Part shown: piece after piece, positions 1-9,665 of the stretch
Numbering within the stretch: position 1 is the stretch's first letter
How the letters are laid out: the number at the start of each line of letters is the position of its first letter
Origin: Nitrosomonas marina
GTDB taxonomy: Bacteria; Pseudomonadota; Gammaproteobacteria; Burkholderiales; Nitrosomonadaceae
Length of the DNA: 64,000 nt
Assembly (NCBI RefSeq): GCF_900111605.1
Contig: NZ_FOIA01000005.1
Span: forward strand, 1-64,000
Direction: 5' to 3'
Translations under genes and position numbers: made by a program
The notes under the pieces: model-generated
What the model saw: only the letters and a program-made list of their open reading frames with translations
Told to the model about the DNA's origin: nothing
Databases searched by the model: none

Positions 1-63
1 ATCAAGTCACCAAAAAAATGTGCGACCTCTTCCTGCCACCTTCCTCTCAAGTTTCTTTCATGA

Positions 64-918
64 TCAGGGGTGGCGTCTACCGAAATGATCGTTAGCCCGG
101 GAATTAAATTGACTGATCACGTGATTCACCGCCTGTTGCGTTGTGCGTTCAGCTTCAACTACCAAGACAATCTGCCCCATACGTTCAGCCAGCACACGCG
201 CTTCGCTTGTCAGCAAAATTGGCGGCGCATCAAAGATCACTATCCTGTCATTATAGCGCTGGGCGAGTTCCTCAAGCAGCAAGGCCATCGTTTGGCTAGC
301 AAGCAATTCCGTCGCGTGTGAATGCGCGGTTCCAACAGTAATCAGGCTCAGCTTTTCCACGTTGGTTTTTATCAAAACATCGGAAACATCATTTGTTTCA
401 CCCAGTAGGATATCCATCAACCCTGCTTGAGTCTTGAAGCCCAGGAGATTGGGTATAGAAGGCCTGGCAACATCCGTGTCGATGAGCAAAACCCTGTGGT
501 CCATCTCGGAAGCTATGCTCATTGCCAGATTCACTGAACAGAAACTCTTTCCTTCCCCTTGCAGTGCGCTGGAAATCATGATCAGATTGTTATTTTTTTT
601 GGCAAACGCTTTTGTTAACAAAGGTCTTTTGATAATTCTGAATTGCTCGGCTATTTGTGTTTTTCCTTGTATCGGCGTCACAATTCCCAATTGGTTAAGC
701 CGGTCAAGATCAATATCGATATAATTTGTACTGGCAGGATCGGTTAGGTGTGCATTCAAAACCACCCCATTATCCGGCTTGCGATCAAACTCGGGTACCG
801 CAACCGGATTTTGTTCTTTATCAGACTTTATCCTTGACTTAGAACGACCGGAAGCCTTTGCCGCCTTATTGCCAACTTCCTTCTCCAGTTTACTAATTAC
901 TCTCTCGATGATACTCAT
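64..918 (-). CDS. XrtA-associated tyrosine autokinase (BY-kinase), aberrant C-terminus
   Basis: Bacterial tyrosine kinase of the CpsD/Wzc-cytoplasmic type, expected to phosphorylate itself and control polysaccharide chain length together with the Wzz-like protein encoded just upstream. Visible motifs are Walker A (QGEGKS, about residues 119-124), Walker A' (VLLIDTDVARP, about 143-153) and Walker B (IVIFDAPP, about 224-231). Family members usually continue into an NK-containing strand and a Tyr/Gly-rich tail that carries the autophosphorylation sites. Here the frame instead ends in Arg/His-rich residues after VISQFNS, with no Tyr cluster. The neighbouring frame stays open to the left window edge, so a frameshift, deletion or rearrangement near 64-130 is possible. 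The kinase family is clear; the state of the tail is not. Confidence 0.85.
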   Translation of the reverse strand: MSIIERVISKLEKEVGNKAAKASGRSKSRIKSDKEQNPVAVPEFDRKPDNGVVLNAHLTDPASTNYIDIDLDRLNQLGIVTPIQGKTQIAEQFRIIKRPLLTKAFAKKNNNLIMISSALQGEGKSFCSVNLAMSIASEMDHRVLLIDTDVARPSIPNLLGFKTQAGLMDILLGETNDVSDVLIKTNVEKLSLITVGTAHSHATELLASQTMALLLEELAQRYNDRIVIFDAPPILLTSEARVLAERMGQIVLVVEAERTTQQAVNHVISQFNSRANDHFGRRHP

Positions 919-979
919 GTTAGTCCTTGATGAAATCGGAACAAATCTCGAATTATTTCTTGTTAAACCGGCGTTATTT

Positions 980-2545
980 TTAAAAAGGTAACATATTCAC
1001 TATTCCGCCCAGTTTTCTGAAATACAGCATCAACAGCGCATAAATTACCGTTAGCAATAAAATAGCTATTCCAAAAATAAAAAGCCTCCGCTTTCGCTTG
1101 GCCTTTTGCTGAGACGTCCATATCATTGGCACGGACCCTAAAACAGGGAGCCCTGTTACTTCTCGCAGGTTACTCTGACTGTAAAATGAAGGCCTGACCT
1201 GACTGATAACAAATGCAACAGCAACACCCGCCAGCAACGCAGCAAAAAATGCCATAGAGAACATAATTCTATGGTTTGGGCCAACCGGAATCTCGGGAAC
1301 CTGCGGTGGATCGATAATCCTGAATGATAAAAGCCCTGAAGCCGATGTCAGTTCTCCTGACATTCTTGCTGAAACACGACGTTCCAGCAATTGCTCATAA
1401 TTCGTCTTATTGACAGTGTAGTCACGGTTGAGCTGGGTAAACTCCGCCTCCACTCGTGGAATAGCGGCACTTAGCGATTTTAATCGCTCATACCGGGCGG
1501 TATATTCTTCAACCCGTGCAGCCATTGAAGCGACTATGGCTTCTGCATCTGCCAGGGCAATATTCAATTGCTGCAACATTGGACTATAGTTTCTGCCGGG
1601 ATCTTTGGCACCGGAAAAATTATGCTTGGCTTCCTCTTTTTTTTGTTCTTCGAGCTGCTCAATAAGTCTTTTGGTAGAAACGATGTCCGGGTGCAATTCG
1701 GTATAGTTGAGTCGCAGTGTGTCCAGTTTCTCATTCAGGCTGTGTATGCGTGCATCAATTTCCGGATTAACAATAGTTTCGTTCTCAACGACGAATGGTT
1801 CCAAGACCAAGACCGGTTCATCACCACTGATTTGCTTCCTGATGGCATCACGGCCTTTTTCAGCTTCCTTTAACGCCAATTGAGCCTGTCTCATGTCTTC
1901 CTCGGCTTTTAGCAATTGCGCATAATAGTCACCGCCCTGCCCTGGTAACAGTCCCAGATTCTTTTGCTTGAACTCTGTCAAGGCATTTTCTGCGGCTATT
2001 AATTTTTCTTCATAGGCCGCTATTTGCTGATCAATAAATCTCAGTGCAGACGAAGAATCATCTTTTTTACCATCAAGACCTTCCTCGACAAAAATTGTCA
2101 ATAACGATTGCACTATATCTCTGGCCAATACAGGATCTTTATTGTTATAGGTGATTGTAAAAATGTTATCGCCGGCAGCTGCTCCCAACTTGATCTCCTG
2201 CATAAGGCCGGCTATCAGTTGTTCCTTTTCCTTCTCGTTCGTAATCTGCACGTCGAGATCAACCATACGTATCACTCTCTCAACATTTGGGCGACTGATT
2301 AATGTGCGCCCCATTATGGATATCTGTTGCTGCACGTTCGTTGAGACGGTAATACCTTCCATCAACGGCCTGATAATGTTTTGTGTGTCAACATAAATTC
2401 TCGCGGACGCCTCAAAATTATCCGGTAATTTAAGCACGAAAACCCAACCCGCAATTGCAATCATCCATGCGACAATGACTGCCAAGAAACGATATTTCCA
2501 AATTCCTTTGATACTGACATACAATCGAGTTATTAACTCATCCAT
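980..2545 (-). CDS. XrtA system polysaccharide chain-length determinant (Wzz/GNVR family)
   Basis: Inner-membrane polysaccharide co-polymerase, expected to set exopolysaccharide chain length and to partner with the tyrosine kinase 61 bp downstream. The 521-residue protein has the usual plan: an N-terminal membrane helix (about residues 18-36), a long periplasmic region with coiled-coil stretches (about 170-390), a Pro-rich membrane-proximal motif (DPPQVPEIPVGPN, about 411-423) and a second helix pair near 427-447 and 490-510. The extra C-terminal helix after the cytoplasmic loop fits the PEP-CTERM/exosortase-associated subfamily. It lies between the export lipoprotein and the kinase, the standard order of such loci. 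Confidence 0.88.
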   Translation of the reverse strand: MDELITRLYVSIKGIWKYRFLAVIVAWMIAIAGWVFVLKLPDNFEASARIYVDTQNIIRPLMEGITVSTNVQQQISIMGRTLISRPNVERVIRMVDLDVQITNEKEKEQLIAGLMQEIKLGAAAGDNIFTITYNNKDPVLARDIVQSLLTIFVEEGLDGKKDDSSSALRFIDQQIAAYEEKLIAAENALTEFKQKNLGLLPGQGGDYYAQLLKAEEDMRQAQLALKEAEKGRDAIRKQISGDEPVLVLEPFVVENETIVNPEIDARIHSLNEKLDTLRLNYTELHPDIVSTKRLIEQLEEQKKEEAKHNFSGAKDPGRNYSPMLQQLNIALADAEAIVASMAARVEEYTARYERLKSLSAAIPRVEAEFTQLNRDYTVNKTNYEQLLERRVSARMSGELTSASGLLSFRIIDPPQVPEIPVGPNHRIMFSMAFFAALLAGVAVAFVISQVRPSFYSQSNLREVTGLPVLGSVPMIWTSQQKAKRKRRLFIFGIAILLLTVIYALLMLYFRKLGGIVNMLPF

Positions 2546-2712
2546 GAAGAATACTCTCTTTAAATCGCGGTTGCTTATGGGCCAATACTGAAATCGAACA
2601 AAACATCTTAGACAAATTGTTCCAGACGCAAACTATGTAACATTGTTTTAACCATATTTCCCAACCAACACTCCTAACAGCACATTTTTCCGTAATGTCC
2701 AAATGATAAGAA

Positions 2713-3342
2713 CTAAAAGAAACTTTCTGGTATCACCAGTACGTCACCTTGCAGCATGGGAACATTGGCAGAAACATCACCGTCTCTTATGAGATCATCT
2801 AACCGAACACGAAACTGCTTTTGCTCACCATTAATACTGCGAATTACCCTTGCCCTGTTTCCTGCAGCAAAATCTGTCATACCGCCGACTGCAATCATGA
2901 CATCCATCAACGTCATATTTTCCCGATAAGGTAGCGCCTGAGGTTCTGTCGCCTCTCCTATTACCCTGATTTGTTCACTGTAGGGGCCTACAAATTGGGT
3001 CACAACGACTGTAACTACCGGTTCTTGAATATATTTGGATAATGTTTCCTCAATGTCGCGTGCAAGCTGCGTAGATGTTTTTCCGCTAGCGGGCAAATCT
3101 TCAACCAGTGGTGTTGTGATTTTTCCATCAGGTCTTACCGGAACCGACATAGAAATTTCCGGATTACGCCACACAATAATATCCACATTATCGCCAGGTC
3201 CTATCAAATAATCCCGGGATACAATCTCATTTTCTGAATCACTTAACAGAGGATATGTAGAACAACCAAACAGAAGCAGAACAACAGAACAACAAAAAAG
3301 AGAGCGCAACAGGCCACCTGTGCTCATGGAGATTTTTTTCAC
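2713..3342 (-). CDS. XrtA-associated polysaccharide export lipoprotein (Wza-like)
   Basis: Outer-membrane-type polysaccharide export protein of 209 residues. The start is GTG, preceded by AAGAGGAAA at good spacing. A lipoprotein signal peptide is visible: basic N-terminus, hydrophobic core, then a lipobox ending LFGCS with Cys27 as the lipidated residue. The Poly_export domain begins at YLIGPGDNVDIIVWRNPE (about 46-63), followed by a SLBB-like region (VIGEATEPQALPYRENMTLMDV, about 127-148 read in parts). The short length, lacking Wza's second half, is usual for the exosortase-linked subfamily. It is the first gene of the minus-strand export operon. Confidence 0.88.
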   Translation of the reverse strand: MKKISMSTGGLLRSLFCCSVVLLLFGCSTYPLLSDSENEIVSRDYLIGPGDNVDIIVWRNPEISMSVPVRPDGKITTPLVEDLPASGKTSTQLARDIEETLSKYIQEPVVTVVVTQFVGPYSEQIRVIGEATEPQALPYRENMTLMDVMIAVGGMTDFAAGNRARVIRSINGEQKQFRVRLDDLIRDGDVSANVPMLQGDVLVIPESFF

Positions 3343-3406
3343 AGAAGTTTCCTCTTATACATTTAACCAAGAAAAGCCAAAGAAAACCATTTATAACATA
3401 ATGCCA

Positions 3407-3421
3407 TAGTATCAGATACTA
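3407..3421. repeat. Perfect 15-bp palindrome in divergent promoter region
   Basis: TAGTATC-A-GATACTA is a perfect inverted repeat with 7-bp arms. A further GATAC half-site follows at about 3425-3429. It sits about 65 bp upstream of the export lipoprotein start in the 530-bp gap between divergent transcripts, a sensible place for an operator. No regulator gene adjoins it. The rest of 3343-3740 is AT-rich non-coding DNA in which I see no gene. Confidence 0.4.
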
Positions 3422-3743
3422 ATCGATACACTAAGTTTCTTAAGCAAGAATAAAGCCGAAATAAACCGCATAATTTATCATGTGCAAAAAAAACTCAAAA
3501 ATATGCACTGTCCGGTCCCAGTCAAAATATCCCCGTTCAATACACCCATTGCAATAAAATACACATATCATTATCTATTGTTTTGAACAGGTTCTTGTTG
3601 ATCATAGTCAGTGCATATCAATAAAACAATTGGACTACAGTACCAAAATACCTAAACCACAATGCAGACTACAACCAAAAGCATTTATTTCTTCTAGATG
3701 ATCGGCGTTTAAATATGCGCAGCGTGTTTTCTGAAAAATATAA

Positions 3744-3771
3744 TTGACTAAACCACACATAAAGATAACAA
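3744..3771 (+). promoter_or_regulatory. Candidate sigma-70 promoter for frmA-fghA
   Basis: TTGACT at 3744-3749, a 16-bp spacer and TAACAA at 3766-3771 resemble a vegetative promoter. The -35 match is strong and the -10 weak. It would give a leader of about 90 nt before the frmA start at 3871. This rests on pattern only. Confidence 0.3.
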
Positions 3772-3870
3772 GTCAGTGTACAAATGGAAATCAGACACGA
3801 TAAAATTGATTTGGAATTGAGAAAGTGGCATGCATTTATTTATAAAAGCACAGCAAACAGGAAAAATTTG

Positions 3871-4977
3871 ATGAAAACTAGAGCAGCCGTAGCCTGGCAG
3901 GCAAAACAACCTCTTACTATCGAGCACATTGATCTGGATGGACCCAAAACAGGTGAAGTACTAGTGGAAATCAAAGCCACTGGCATCTGCCACACCGATT
4001 ACTACACACTATCAGGTGCCGATCCGGAAGGTTTGTTTCCTGCGGTTCTTGGACATGAAGGCGCCGGAATAGTTGTTGATGTTGGCAAAGACGTCAAGTC
4101 CTTACAACCCGGTGACCATGTAATCCCGCTGTATACGCCGGAATGCCGCGAATGCAAATTCTGTTTATCACAAAAGACCAATCTCTGTCAGGCGATTCGA
4201 AGCACACAAGGTCAAGGTTTAATGCCCGATTCCACATCACGCTTTTCGCTCAACAACAAACCGTTGTTTCATTATATGGGCACTTCAACATTTTCAAATT
4301 TTACAGTTGTACCCGAGATCGCATTGGCCAAAATACGCCCTGACGCTCCATTCGATAAAGTCTGTTATATCGGATGCGGCGTTACAACCGGCATCGGAGC
4401 AGTGCTGTTTACAGCAAAGGTAGAAGCAGGCAGTCATATCGCAGTTTTTGGTTTAGGCGGTATCGGCCTGAATGTCATACAAGGGGCCAAAATGGTTGGC
4501 GCTGATAAAATCATTGGCATAGACATCAATCCGGAGCGGGAGGCTATGGCACGCGATTTTGGTATGACACATTTCCTGAATCCCAATAATGAAGCTGATA
4601 TTGTTGACGCTGTTGTACAACTCACAGACGGAGGCGCAGATTACAGCTTCGAATGCATCGGCAATACAAAGGTCATGCGCCAGGCGCTGGAATGCACCCA
4701 TAAAGGGTGGGGACGCAGCATTATTGTTGGCGTGGCTGAAGCTGGCGCGGAGATCAGCACGCGTCCATTTCAACTGGTAACCGGCCGCAAATGGGAGGGC
4801 ACCGCTTTCGGTGGAGCGCGCGGTCGCACAGATGTTCCTAAAATAGTTGATTGGTATATGGAAGGCAAAATCAATATTGATACATTAATCACGCATACCC
4901 TGAAGCTGGAGGATATAAATGAAGGCTTTCAGTTGATGAAAGCCGGAAAATCCATACGCTCGGTTGTTGTTTACTGA
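3871..4977 (+). CDS. frmA: S-(hydroxymethyl)glutathione dehydrogenase / class III alcohol dehydrogenase
   Basis: Zinc-dependent NAD+ enzyme oxidising S-hydroxymethylglutathione (formaldehyde plus glutathione) to S-formylglutathione. The frame is open from 3784, but the family begins at MKTRAAVAW. I therefore place the start at the ATG at 3871, preceded by AGGAAAA, which gives 368 residues, the usual length. Catalytic zinc ligands Cys40, His62/Glu63 and Cys169 are present, as are the four structural-zinc cysteines 92, 95, 98 and 106 and the nucleotide-binding GLGGIG (194-199). The stop codon overlaps the start of S-formylglutathione hydrolase, so the two steps of the detoxification pathway are translationally coupled. 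Confidence 0.95.
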   Translation: MKTRAAVAWQAKQPLTIEHIDLDGPKTGEVLVEIKATGICHTDYYTLSGADPEGLFPAVLGHEGAGIVVDVGKDVKSLQPGDHVIPLYTPECRECKFCLSQKTNLCQAIRSTQGQGLMPDSTSRFSLNNKPLFHYMGTSTFSNFTVVPEIALAKIRPDAPFDKVCYIGCGVTTGIGAVLFTAKVEAGSHIAVFGLGGIGLNVIQGAKMVGADKIIGIDINPEREAMARDFGMTHFLNPNNEADIVDAVVQLTDGGADYSFECIGNTKVMRQALECTHKGWGRSIIVGVAEAGAEISTRPFQLVTGRKWEGTAFGGARGRTDVPKIVDWYMEGKINIDTLITHTLKLEDINEGFQLMKAGKSIRSVVVY

Positions 4978-5831
4978 TGAGACAATCACTGGAAATACGC
5001 AACCAACATCGCTGTTTTGAAGGGGCTCAAGGCTTCTATCAGCATGATTCATCAACCATCGGTCTACCGATGCGTTTTTCAGTCTATCAACCCCCTCACA
5101 CGAATCATCAGCCTAATCCAGCAATATTCTTTCTTGCCGGCCTTACCTGCACTGATGAAACTTTCATGATCAAAGCAGGCGCCCAACAGTATGCGGCGAA
5201 GCTCGGCCTTACGCTTGTCACTATGGATACCAGCCCCCGAGAAACCGGTATTCCAGGCGAAAATGAGACTTGGGATTTTGGATCAGGCGCTGGTTTTTAC
5301 CTAGATGCAACCGCGAAACCCTGGTCAAAACACTATTTGATGGAGAGTTATATCGTACATGAGCTGTACGAAATCATCATTAATGAATTTTCTGCGGACC
5401 CGAATCGAATTGGCATATCAGGTCATTCGATGGGCGGTCATGGTGCCCTGACGCTGGGGTTACGTTATCCAGAAAAATTCCGCTCTGTTTCTGCTTTCGC
5501 ACCTGTCTCCGCACCGATTCAGTGCCCATGGGGACAGAAAGCCTTCACACACTATTTGGGCGACAGCCAGGAAATCTGGCGGAACCATGATGCAACTGCT
5601 TTGATAGAAGACGGCAATCGAATCGCCAACATTTTGATAGATCAGGGCCTGGAGGACCCATTTCTAACCGAACAATTATGCCCGGGCCAATTAGAAAAAG
5701 TGTGTCAAAATACCGGCCAGAAACTGACGCTGCGTTATCATCCCGGTTACGATCACAGCTACTATTTCATCAGCACCTTTATAGCTGAGCACCTGAAATA
5801 TCATCAAGATACGTTAAACGCTTCCCGATGA
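4977..5831 (+). CDS. fghA: S-formylglutathione hydrolase
   Basis: Esterase-D-type alpha/beta hydrolase that splits S-formylglutathione into formate and glutathione, completing formaldehyde detoxification after FrmA. Of 284 residues, GHSMGG at 149-154 is the nucleophile elbow (Ser151). FLAGLTCTDE (52-61) is the typical oxyanion/substrate segment, and HPGYDHSYYF near residue 260 holds the catalytic His. No signal peptide, so cytosolic. Its ATG overlaps the frmA TGA by one base (ATGA), indicating one operon. Also known as frmB or yeiG in other organisms. Confidence 0.95.
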   Translation: MRQSLEIRNQHRCFEGAQGFYQHDSSTIGLPMRFSVYQPPHTNHQPNPAIFFLAGLTCTDETFMIKAGAQQYAAKLGLTLVTMDTSPRETGIPGENETWDFGSGAGFYLDATAKPWSKHYLMESYIVHELYEIIINEFSADPNRIGISGHSMGGHGALTLGLRYPEKFRSVSAFAPVSAPIQCPWGQKAFTHYLGDSQEIWRNHDATALIEDGNRIANILIDQGLEDPFLTEQLCPGQLEKVCQNTGQKLTLRYHPGYDHSYYFISTFIAEHLKYHQDTLNASR

Positions 5832-5884
5832 CTGCGGAAAATTTTTTACACCCGATATTTCCAGGCGCTGTGTTGTATTACAGG

Positions 5885-7084
5885 TTATAGTGCTTCAAAT
5901 ATACCCGCTGCTCCCATACCACTGCCAATACACATGGTCACCATACCGTATTTCATTTTGTGCCGGCGCAGACCGTGCAAAAGTGTGGCTACACGGATAG
6001 AACCAGTTGCCCCCAAAGGATGCCCCAGTGCAATCGCACCGCCCAACGGATTGACTTTCTCACGGTCTAATCCAAGTTCACGAATAACTGCCAGGCTTTG
6101 TGCGGCAAAAGCCTCATTTAATTCAATCCAGTCAAGATCATCTGACTTGACACCAGTTTGCTCTAATACCTTCGGAATCGCTTTGATAGGCCCGACGCCC
6201 ATAATTTCCGGCGGGACACCGGCAACTGAATAACCGACAAACTTTCCCAACGGAGAAAGGTTAAAACGCCGCATGGCAGACTCGCTCATCAACATGACCG
6301 CACCGGCACCGTCAGACATTTGTGAACTGTTACCCGCCGTTACCGAACCATGCGCCGCAAACACGGGTTTAAGTTTTGCGAGCACTGCCAGGCTTGTATC
6401 CGCTCGTGGCCCCTCGTCAGTATCCCTGGCCACGCTTACTTCACGCACCTGATGTGTTTTCAGGTCAGGATATTTCTCATCAATGGTATATGGCACAATT
6501 TCCTGTCTGAATTCGCCACTTTCAATTGCTGCTTGAGCACGCTGATGGCTTGTCAGTGCGAACTCGTCCTGTGCCTCACGATCCACTTTCCACTGTTCGG
6601 CTACTTTTTCAGCTGTCATGCCCATACCGAAAGCAATAGCAACATTTTCATCATGTTTGAACATCGCCGGATTCATCGACACTTTGTTTCCCATCATCGG
6701 TACCATGCTCATACTTTCCGTCCCGCCTGCAATAATAATATCGGCTTCGCCCAGGCGGATACGATCGGCAGCAATAGCAACCGACTGCAAGCCTGACGCG
6801 CAGAACCGGTTTACGGTCATACCCGGTACGCTATTGGGTAAACCCGCCAGCAGCAAAGCTACACGCGCCACATTAATTCCCTGCTCTGCTTCGGGCATGG
6901 CGCAACCGGCAATCACATCGTCAACTGCAGCCGGATCAACCCCTTCGCACAACTCCATCACGGATTTCAACACATGAACCAGCATGTCGTCAGGGCGTAC
7001 ATGCTTAAACATGCCACGCGGCGCCTTACCGACTGGCGTGCGTACTGCAGCCACGATATAAGCGTCTTGTATTTGCTTGACCAT
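5885..7084 (-). CDS. fadA: Acetyl-CoA acyltransferase (thiolase, FadA-type)
   Basis: Thiolase of 399 residues, cleaving 3-ketoacyl-CoA or condensing acetyl-CoA. The active-site nucleophile Cys95 is in [11 protein letters not shown], the catalytic His lies in [14 protein letters not shown] (about 347-360), and the second Cys (about 385) is in [10 protein letters not shown]. It lies 64 bp downstream of the fused dehydrogenase/hydratase on the same strand. The pair could therefore run the last three beta-oxidation steps, or the reverse in acyl turnover. No acyl-CoA dehydrogenase or ligase is in the window, so whether this supports fatty-acid growth is unknown. The exact thiolase subtype (degradative or biosynthetic) cannot be fixed by eye. 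Confidence 0.85.
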   Translation of the reverse strand: MVKQIQDAYIVAAVRTPVGKAPRGMFKHVRPDDMLVHVLKSVMELCEGVDPAAVDDVIAGCAMPEAEQGINVARVALLLAGLPNSVPGMTVNRFCASGLQSVAIAADRIRLGEADIIIAGGTESMSMVPMMGNKVSMNPAMFKHDENVAIAFGMGMTAEKVAEQWKVDREAQDEFALTSHQRAQAAIESGEFRQEIVPYTIDEKYPDLKTHQVREVSVARDTDEGPRADTSLAVLAKLKPVFAAHGSVTAGNSSQMSDGAGAVMLMSESAMRRFNLSPLGKFVGYSVAGVPPEIMGVGPIKAIPKVLEQTGVKSDDLDWIELNEAFAAQSLAVIRELGLDREKVNPLGGAIALGHPLGATGSIRVATLLHGLRRHKMKYGMVTMCIGSGMGAAGIFEAL

Positions 7085-7148
7085 CAGATTCTCCTTGGAT
7101 TACAGGTACCACTCGCCTGTTACAATTGCACTCGATATGAATTATCGT

Positions 7149-9665
7149 TCAGTTTCTGAGTGGTTTGCCTGTTCTTAATGTATGTTCAATTCGAGCCTGC
7201 GTTTTCTCCGTCGCAAGTAGTTCCATGAAGGCAGCGCGTTCAAGCTCGAGAAACCATTCTTCATCAACCAGGCTTCCCGGTGTCAGATCGCCGCCACACA
7301 TGACAAATGCTATTTTTTTTCCGATCAGGAAATCATGATCGGAAATGAAACCACCTTCATGCATATTGACAAGCATGCTCTCAATCGTTGCAGCACCGGT
7401 ATTTCCGGCTACAGGTATTGCCCGTTGTCTTAGCGGTGGACGATAGCCCGATTCAGCAAGGGCCAATGCCTGTAATTTAGCAGCGTGCAGCAATTCAAAA
7501 CGATTCATAATAATGGTGTCGGCCGGACGTAAAAAACCGAATTCCTTAGCCTGTTCCGCGCTTTTTGCCAACTCTGCCATTGCTACTGTTTGATAATATT
7601 TTTTTAATTGCGGAAACGGATCATTCTCCACTGCGGTTTGTGCGGCTCTGAACGCCAGTTCCTTACAACCACCGCCAGCGGGCAGCAAGCCGACACCCGC
7701 CTCTACCAGGCCGATATAGGTCTCCATAGTAGCGACAGTATGGTCACAATGCATGATAAATTCACACCCACCCCCCAGTGCCATGCCGTCCACAGCTGCT
7801 ACAGTTGGAATCATAGAATATCGCAGTGCCTGCGATATCTGCTGAAACTGGGCAATCATGACCTCCACTTCAGCCAGCTTCCTTGCCATCAGCGCATCCG
7901 CCATATCCAGCTCTCGGGCAGCCTTCAGGACAGTCGCCTGTGCTGATTTTTTAAACTGTTTGAAAAACTTTTCAAATACGGATGGCGGCGCCGGCTCACG
8001 TTTTTCAACTTGAGGCGGTTTCGGGCGTTCAGTTGCCTGTTTTAAATTAGCACCTACGGAAAAAGGCGGCTCCGTCTGCCAGATCACCAGGGCCTTCCAG
8101 TTTTTCTCGGCCTCTTCGAGTCCATCCTGAATTCCGTTTAGCACATCCTTGCCTATGGTATGCATTTTGCTCTTGAAGCTGAGTATGGCTGTCTTATCAC
8201 CTGTATGCCACATTCTGACCGCATCGGTTTCGAAAATGGTTTCACCATAGGTGGCATCTTCACCGATCAGCAGATCGGGATATAATTGCCGCCGGTAAAC
8301 GGGCAGTGCCGAACGTTTATGCAATAAGCCTGACGCGGGTGCGAAGGAACCATGGGGTGTATGCACAGCCGCCACTTCCTGTTCACTGATTTTCGTAACC
8401 CAGGAAGGCAACGGTGTATCACGCATACATTTACCCGCTGCGATATCCTCATTGATCCAATCAGCTACCCGTTTCCAACCGGAATTTTGCCAGATTTCAA
8501 AAGGACCATGTTCCCAGCCAAAACCCCATCGTAAAGCCAGATCCAAATCACGTGCATTATCGGCGATATGCTCCAGTTGAACAGCACAGTAATGAAATAA
8601 GTCACGGTGAACAGCCCACAGGAACTGGCCGTGCATATGTTGGCTGTTACGCATCACAGCAATTTTATCTGCGGGCTTGCTGTATTTAAGCTGTTGTTTA
8701 AGCTCATCATTGGCTTCACCGCGGGAAACACGGTATGAATTATCAGCCAAATTTAACACCTGAATTTCTTTGCCAACCTTCTGATACACTCCCCGTTTGG
8801 TTTTTTGCCCGAACGCGCCCTCATCAATCAGTCCGCGTAACCAGTCAGGTGTATCGAAATAAGCATGCCAGTCATCGTCTTTCAACGTGTCACGCATGGT
8901 ATGAATGACATGCGCCAGTACATCCAAACCAACAACATCTGCAGTTCTGAAAGTTGCGCTTTTTGGCCGACCAATCAGTGTACCTGTCAGAGCGTCCACC
9001 TCATCAAATCCCAGTCCGAATGACTGCCCATGGTGCATGGTTGCCAGTAATGAAAACACGCCTATACGATTGGCAATAAAATTCGGGGTATCTTTCGCTC
9101 GAATAACACCCTTGCCAAGATAAGTTACCAGAAAAGACTCCAGGTTATCGAGCATCAGCGCATCGCTATGCGCACAGGGTATCAATTCAACCAGATGCAT
9201 ATACCGTGGCGGATTGAAAAAGTGAACACCACAAAAACGATGCCGCAATGCTTCCGGAAATGCCAGCGCCAGCTGATCTATGGAAAGACCGGATGTGTTG
9301 CTTGCAAAGATTGTCTGTTCACCCAGAAACGGAGCAACTTTTTCGTAAAGTGCCTGTTTCCAGTCCATTCGCTCTGCAATCGCTTCAATTACGACATCAC
9401 ATGTTTTAAGCTGTTCAAGATGCTGATCATAATTGGCTGCTTGAATAAACCCGGCTTTGGCTTTCACCGACAACGGCGCCGGTTCATGCTTTTTCAGCTT
9501 TTCAACCGCTTTAACAACACTGGCGTTAGGATCATCTGCTTCAGCCGGTAATTCAAACAATATGGTTTCAATATTGGCATTAACCATATGGGCTGCAATT
9601 TGTGCACCCATGACACCTGCACCCAGCACTGCTACCTTGCGCACAATAAATTGAGCGTTATTCAA
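7149..9665 (-). CDS. 3-hydroxyacyl-CoA dehydrogenase / enoyl-CoA hydratase fusion (FadB/FadN-like)
   Basis: Bifunctional beta-oxidation enzyme with the dehydrogenase first and the hydratase second, the FadN-like order, opposite to E. coli FadB. The NAD-binding VAVLGAGVMGAQIAAH lies near the N-terminus. HFFNPPRYMHLVELI and the C-terminal HAD repeat follow, and the crotonase domain (VDGMALGGGCEFIMHCD, GLVEAGVGLLPAGGG) occupies the last third. The frame opens at 9737, with an ATG at 9680. However, a perfect AGGAGG (9671-9676) stands 5 nt before a TTG at 9665 that begins just ahead of the nucleotide-binding fold, so I prefer TTG, giving 838 residues. Likely an operon with the downstream thiolase. 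Confidence 0.87.
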   Translation of the reverse strand: MNNAQFIVRKVAVLGAGVMGAQIAAHMVNANIETILFELPAEADDPNASVVKAVEKLKKHEPAPLSVKAKAGFIQAANYDQHLEQLKTCDVVIEAIAERMDWKQALYEKVAPFLGEQTIFASNTSGLSIDQLALAFPEALRHRFCGVHFFNPPRYMHLVELIPCAHSDALMLDNLESFLVTYLGKGVIRAKDTPNFIANRIGVFSLLATMHHGQSFGLGFDEVDALTGTLIGRPKSATFRTADVVGLDVLAHVIHTMRDTLKDDDWHAYFDTPDWLRGLIDEGAFGQKTKRGVYQKVGKEIQVLNLADNSYRVSRGEANDELKQQLKYSKPADKIAVMRNSQHMHGQFLWAVHRDLFHYCAVQLEHIADNARDLDLALRWGFGWEHGPFEIWQNSGWKRVADWINEDIAAGKCMRDTPLPSWVTKISEQEVAAVHTPHGSFAPASGLLHKRSALPVYRRQLYPDLLIGEDATYGETIFETDAVRMWHTGDKTAILSFKSKMHTIGKDVLNGIQDGLEEAEKNWKALVIWQTEPPFSVGANLKQATERPKPPQVEKREPAPPSVFEKFFKQFKKSAQATVLKAARELDMADALMARKLAEVEVMIAQFQQISQALRYSMIPTVAAVDGMALGGGCEFIMHCDHTVATMETYIGLVEAGVGLLPAGGGCKELAFRAAQTAVENDPFPQLKKYYQTVAMAELAKSAEQAKEFGFLRPADTIIMNRFELLHAAKLQALALAESGYRPPLRQRAIPVAGNTGAATIESMLVNMHEGGFISDHDFLIGKKIAFVMCGGDLTPGSLVDEEWFLELERAAFMELLATEKTQARIEHTLRTGKPLRN

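Noticed and set aside
3784-3870. N-terminal extension of frmA by 29 residues
   Set aside because: The added residues are not part of the family; the ATG at 3871 has a ribosome-binding site and gives the standard length.
4868-4890. AT-rich near-palindrome ATCAATATTGAT in frmA
   Set aside because: Lies within coding sequence at conserved codons and is short enough to arise by chance; not related in its flanks to the repeated element.
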